The notes under the pieces were generated by a model, which saw only the letters and a program-made list of their open reading frames with translations, was not told the DNA's origin and ran no database searches. 64,000 nucleotides of DNA from Stratiolaelaps scimitus (Eukaryota > Arthropoda > Arachnida > Mesostigmata > Laelapidae). Shown here in pieces: positions 62,101 to 64,000 of this stretch. Position 1 is the stretch's first letter. The number at the start of each line of letters is the position of its first letter. The position numbers and the translations under genes are program-made. The stretch covers positions 14,012,001 to 14,076,000 of the forward strand of contig JABWDB010000004.1 in assembly GCA_019614645.1 (NCBI GenBank), in the 5' to 3' direction.

Positions 62101-64000
62101 GACAACCTCGGCTGTCTTGGCTAAAGCCACGTGTTCACTCGCTGGGGCAAGCACATCTGAATTTTCTGGTTTTTGTCTTACAGGCTGAGGTGTCATCATG
62201 TCAAATACATCCTCAGAAACCTGAGCTCCTTCAACAGGGTAGAATCCAGTCTCCAAAGTAATCTCTTGTTCCTTATCCGTTACAGTTTTCCCAATATCAG
62301 TGACTGCATCAAAAGCCACAGAAGAACCAATGTGTTTCACTGCTGCGGCGAGCATGACTGGCTGTTCTTTTACAGGCTGAGATAACATTGGATCAAATAC
62401 ATCACCTACAGCCTGGCCTTCATCCACGGGAAAGCACACTGTCTCGGAAATGATTTCTAATTTAATATCCTCTACGAGTTGTTCTGGATAGGTGACTGTC
62501 CCAAGAGCCACAGCGGAGTTAATTTCTTCTTCTGTTGCACATCGCACGTATGGTTGCTCGAGTTGTTCCTTCACAACAGCACCAGGTTGAGGTGCTATCT
62601 CTTCAATGGTACCTTCGCTCACATGTGTTTCTGTTGCAACAGTTGGAACAATTCCTACAGGATCGACTCTTGAAACCGGCTTCTTCTCGTCTCTCTTAGA
62701 TTTTTTCTGTGTATCTTTGTCTGTGCTTTCATTAGTGTCAAGGTCGCTGGCAACCACCTTATCCTCCTTCTTGGATCTATTCTCCGCAATTCTGACTGTA
62801 CTTTCATTCGTATTATGGTCGCATGGAACGTGTATTTGAGGAACAACATCGATTTGTTTATCAGAGGCTGTAGCAATGGTGGGCAAACCACCAATTTCCT
62901 CCAACTCAGATGGGGGAGCCACCATGTTCGACACGTTGTCTGTCAATGGAGGCTCAACTTCATCCACAAACTCATTTTTGTGCTCGGCCGTCTTTATGTC
63001 GGTGACCGTTGTGACAACACCCGTCGAGGCAGATATTAATTGATTGGAGATATCATCCACTAACTGCACCCCATCCACAACCAATCGCCGATCTCTATAT
63101 TCAGTGGTTTCTGTTTCGACGACGGCTCCGTCGGCACCCATCGGAATTGGTTCCGCGGCAACCGCGGGAAAGTCTTGGGTGCCCTCGGGTTGTTCCTTTG
63201 CAGGCTGAGATGTAGGGTAGAATTCTAACGTTTCAGTGACCTCTAATATTTTAGCCTTCTCGGCTTTGTCGATGTCAGTGATAAATTCCGCAGGGCCTGC
63301 CGGAGTAAATTCCTTGTCTCTATTTTCTCTCTTATCAGGTTCGCTTATACCACACTCACTGACACCCGCATTGTCCTGGGTACTTTCGAGAACACCGTGA
63401 TGCGTCAGTTGTTCTTCTTTGGGCTGAGATGCCGCCAAACCCACTTGATCTTCGAGTATAGGTTGTTCGCTCGTCACTTGCGGTATCAAAGGAGGTTCTT
63501 CTGTTTGTAGGTCTCCTTTTCTCTTCTTTATCTTTGATTTCCTTTTGACTGGTCTTCTTGAGCTTTCATTCGTGTCATGGTCGCTACAAATATCCGCAAG
63601 AAGCGATGCACGATCATCAGGGGGCTTGGGAGAGGTGGCTGGAGTCTCACCTCGAACCTCCACAGATGAAAGGCTTGCCATACCTACAGCACTGATTACT
63701 TGGTCTTTGTCCTGTTCTACGGTTTCGTAGATCCCAGTTACGTTAGAAGCTTCTGATGAAAGAACCACTGGATGTTCAAGCTGGTCCGTTGTTGGCCGGG
63801 CTGACATCCAATCAAAGACATCATCGGTTACCTGAGGCTCGTCAGCCTCTTTCTTTTTGTCCCTTTTATGTTTTGTCTGTTTAGCTTTGTCAGTACTCTC
63901 GGCTATAAGGCGATCACTCCAGACTCCTTTAATGAGCGCCACCTGATCCGATGCTTGAATGCCCTCATGACACACAGATTCATCTTCTAAAGCGGCAGCT
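22512..64000 (-). CDS. Msp300: Giant nesprin/Msp-300-like exon, at least 41.5 kb, open at the window edge
   Basis: One reading frame is open from the right edge (frame A|GCT GCC GCT at 64000-63994) to the donor CCAG|GTTAGT at 22511, giving 13,829 codons without a stop or any needed intron. The first in-frame ATG is not meaningful because the frame continues past the edge. Composition is Glu/Lys/Pro/Val/Asp/Ser/Thr-rich with almost no Trp or Cys, so it should be largely disordered. Order in protein direction: irregular K-block/DVFDxMTP units (64000-57140); 53-unit tandem core (57140-37450); unique linkers with KKKSKK blocks (37450-31200); a 19-copy VPxSWEERS repeat (31200-29420); linker (29420-26840); seven IQ motifs (26840-25755); acidic Trp-containing linear motifs and poly-Ala (25520-24100); a 123-bp repeat (23830-23190); then a final basic patch and WDDFSDTNKD. 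It joins in frame to the exon at 21907. No actin-binding CH domains are visible; they would lie outside the window. Confidence 0.93.
23190..23830 (-). repeat. 123-bp (41-aa) coding tandem repeat, about five copies
   Basis: Units carry ESLAEALADQIVHPPSAEEA followed by a VQQQ-containing stretch. Exact 123-bp spacing is seen between the ATGCACTATCTGATC copies at 23331 and 23454 (plus-strand reading). The two units nearest 23.2-23.5 kb are nearly identical; those towards 23.8 kb are increasingly diverged. The helix-like core (LAEALADQIV) may be an amphipathic binding motif; its function is unknown. Confidence 0.85.
23836..23905 (-). other. Lysine-rich block
   Basis: Encodes GEKKDGKKKKGGKKKKKQEE, an extreme version of the K-block of the tandem units. 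It is likely polybasic and may contact acidic partners or lipids. Confidence 0.8.
24100..24176 (-). repeat. Poly-alanine tract
   Basis: Encodes HAAAVAAAIAAAVVATAAAA from GCN codons of mixed type. It is a low-complexity Ala-rich helix-prone tract in otherwise polar sequence. Confidence 0.9.
25316..25522 (-). other. Duplicated acidic Trp motif (SDAWxxF)
   Basis: SVSDAWDEFFGQP (about 25478-25522) and EVSDAWKNFLKESP (about 25316-25358) are two copies of a short linear motif. Related Trp-acid motifs occur further on (CWDEIL, DWFDDT, WWEMMPDDL and WDDFSD at the exon end). Trp-acid motifs of this kind often bind adaptor domains; the partner is unknown. Confidence 0.6.
25754..26841 (-). other. Cluster of seven IQ (calmodulin/EF-hand-binding) motifs
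   Basis: In protein order: AAKTIQKAYRHYRTRK (about 26790-26840), AARKIQKAFKNFKTRK (26656-26704), AAKRIQRAYRKYHNRK (26566-26613), AARTIQRAYKRYRKRK (26454-26502), AARKIQKAYRRFASRK (26342-26390), AARKIQKAFRKHRTRT (26218-26266) and AARTIQKAFKKYKVSK (25755-25803). All fit the IQxxx[RK]xxxx[RK] pattern or near it, with an AAxxIQ[KR]A[YF] core. Spacing is irregular (about 85-460 bp) with diverged linkers, unlike the back-to-back IQs of myosin necks. IQ motifs bind calmodulin or related EF-hand light chains, often without Ca2+. Confidence 0.88.
29420..31200 (-). repeat. 19-copy VPxSWEERSTDLEE coding repeat
   Basis: I count 19 units, each opening with a V(P)xSW or close variant. The later nine or so are about 29 aa (87 bp) and alternate between SWEE(Q/K)STDLEEQ and SWIDRSTDLEEP forms, giving a 174-bp dimer period (for example 29833 to 30007 on the plus-strand reading). 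The earlier ones are longer, 31-37 aa, with an inserted SRSVREEQMV segment. The conserved Trp and the GATDAAKYSG tail recur. The family is not one I recognise. Confidence 0.88.
34795..35390 (-). other. Duplicated YADVxxGRASxS motif in a Pro/Tyr-rich linker
   Basis: TYADVVSGRASRSATP (about 35335-35385) and SYADVCAGRASASPRPSRG (about 34800-34860) are two copies about 540 bp apart, in a stretch unusually rich in Tyr, Gln and Pro compared with the K/E repeats around it. Just upstream is a basic EFQLVTGRSKRTKSVNRRAQ patch (about 35540-35615). It may be an older, non-repeat-derived functional segment. Confidence 0.6.
37450..57140 (-). repeat. Core tandem array: about 53 coding units of 405 bp or 327 bp
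   Basis: Each unit runs K-block (KKKSKKDKKKPLAPIDQA), linker (PAEEPQVVEDVFDLMTPQP), GREQPEHPEVLPLDVES, VDYAIVEAKEQSEVVDG and LQVVEAVVVSVASDQETSEG. Long units (135 aa, 405 bp) carry an extra 26-residue AREQPEHSEVLFAGPEDVFD-type segment, so DVFDLMTPQP occurs twice; short units (109 aa, 327 bp) lack it. I count about 30 long and 23 short units. 30x405 plus 23x327 is 19,671 bp, matching the span. Central units (about 45.5-55.9 kb) are nearly identical in DNA; both flanks are more diverged. All units keep frame because both lengths are multiples of three. Confidence 0.92.
45500..55900 (-). repeat. 1,137-bp higher-order repeat (two long plus one short unit)
   Basis: Equivalent points in the array (plus-strand starts 47865, 49002, 50139, 51603, 52740, 53877, 55014) are 1,137 bp apart, except one interval of 1,464 bp that has an extra 327-bp unit. 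In protein order the triplet is KKEPLAPIDQA-short, DDVQLPAEEP-long, PLTPIDQAGD-long. Private variants track the triplet: gacaacagcc occurs at 50431, 51895 and 53032, spaced 1,464 and 1,137 bp. Confidence 0.85.
57140..64000 (-). repeat. Irregular, diverged copies of the same K-block/DVFDxM unit
   Basis: The recurring elements (KKKSKKDKKKP, VFDLMTPQP or FDWMSARP, EHPEVL-like, VDYAIVEAKE or TDYAIVEAKE) are present from the window edge onward, but with variable spacing, indels and unrelated inserts. They look like older units of the family that formed the core array. The first recognisable one is DDVFDWMSARPTTDQ at about 63.83-63.78 kb, so the family probably continues beyond the window. Confidence 0.8.

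Noticed and set aside
22507..63975. Giant frame as a complete single-exon gene starting at 63975
   Set aside because: The codon there is GTG and the frame continues to the window edge; the terminal TAG lies inside a GTTAGT splice donor, and the phase closes perfectly with downstream exons.

Overview
The window is from a eukaryotic nuclear genome, most likely an arthropod. It has spliceosomal introns with GT-AG borders, Tc1/mariner and Tigger-like transposon fossils, TA/GA/ATT microsatellites, and a giant KASH-domain gene of the Msp-300/nesprin type. The exact taxon cannot be read from the sequence; a mite-like chelicerate is only a guess.

Layout. (1) Bases 3-605 (+) hold the C-terminal end of an unrecognised, low-complexity-tailed protein, followed by about 2 kb of AU- and microsatellite-rich 3'UTR ending near tandem AATAAA signals at 2593-2602. 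(2) Bases 2.6-8.08 kb are intergenic, with a broken mariner transposase (about 4.84-5.73 kb, minus strand) and one weak candidate exon (6447-6620, +). (3) From 8.08 kb to the right edge there is a single minus-strand gene, convergent with the first: a giant nesprin/Msp-300-like LINC-complex protein. I could close ten splice junctions in one consistent reading frame, from the window edge to a KASH stop codon at 8449-8447. That gives 15,648 visible residues, with the 5' end outside the window.

The gene has two parts. The C-terminal part (10 exons, about 1,819 aa) is helical and spectrin-repeat-like and ends in a transmembrane KASH domain with a terminal PPPV. The upstream part is one uninterrupted coding exon of at least 41,489 bp. 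It is a mosaic of K-rich blocks (KKKSKKDKKK type) alternating with acidic, Pro-rich sequence. It contains (a) irregular founder repeats, (b) a 19.7 kb core of about 53 tandem units in two lengths, 405 bp and 327 bp, organised in part as a 1,137-bp higher-order repeat, (c) 19 copies of a VPxSWEERSTDLEE-type repeat, (d) seven IQ-type calmodulin-binding motifs, and (e) a 123-bp tandem repeat near its 3' end.

Family knowledge suggests the KASH end sits in the outer nuclear membrane and binds SUN proteins, while the rest projects into the cytoplasm. The giant exon would then be a very long, charged, repetitive spacer whose length evolves by satellite-like unequal exchange. The largest intron of the C-terminal part (14,597-19,011) holds a Tigger-like fossil, a GC-richer island that might be an internal promoter, and a long imperfect hairpin resembling a pre-miRNA.
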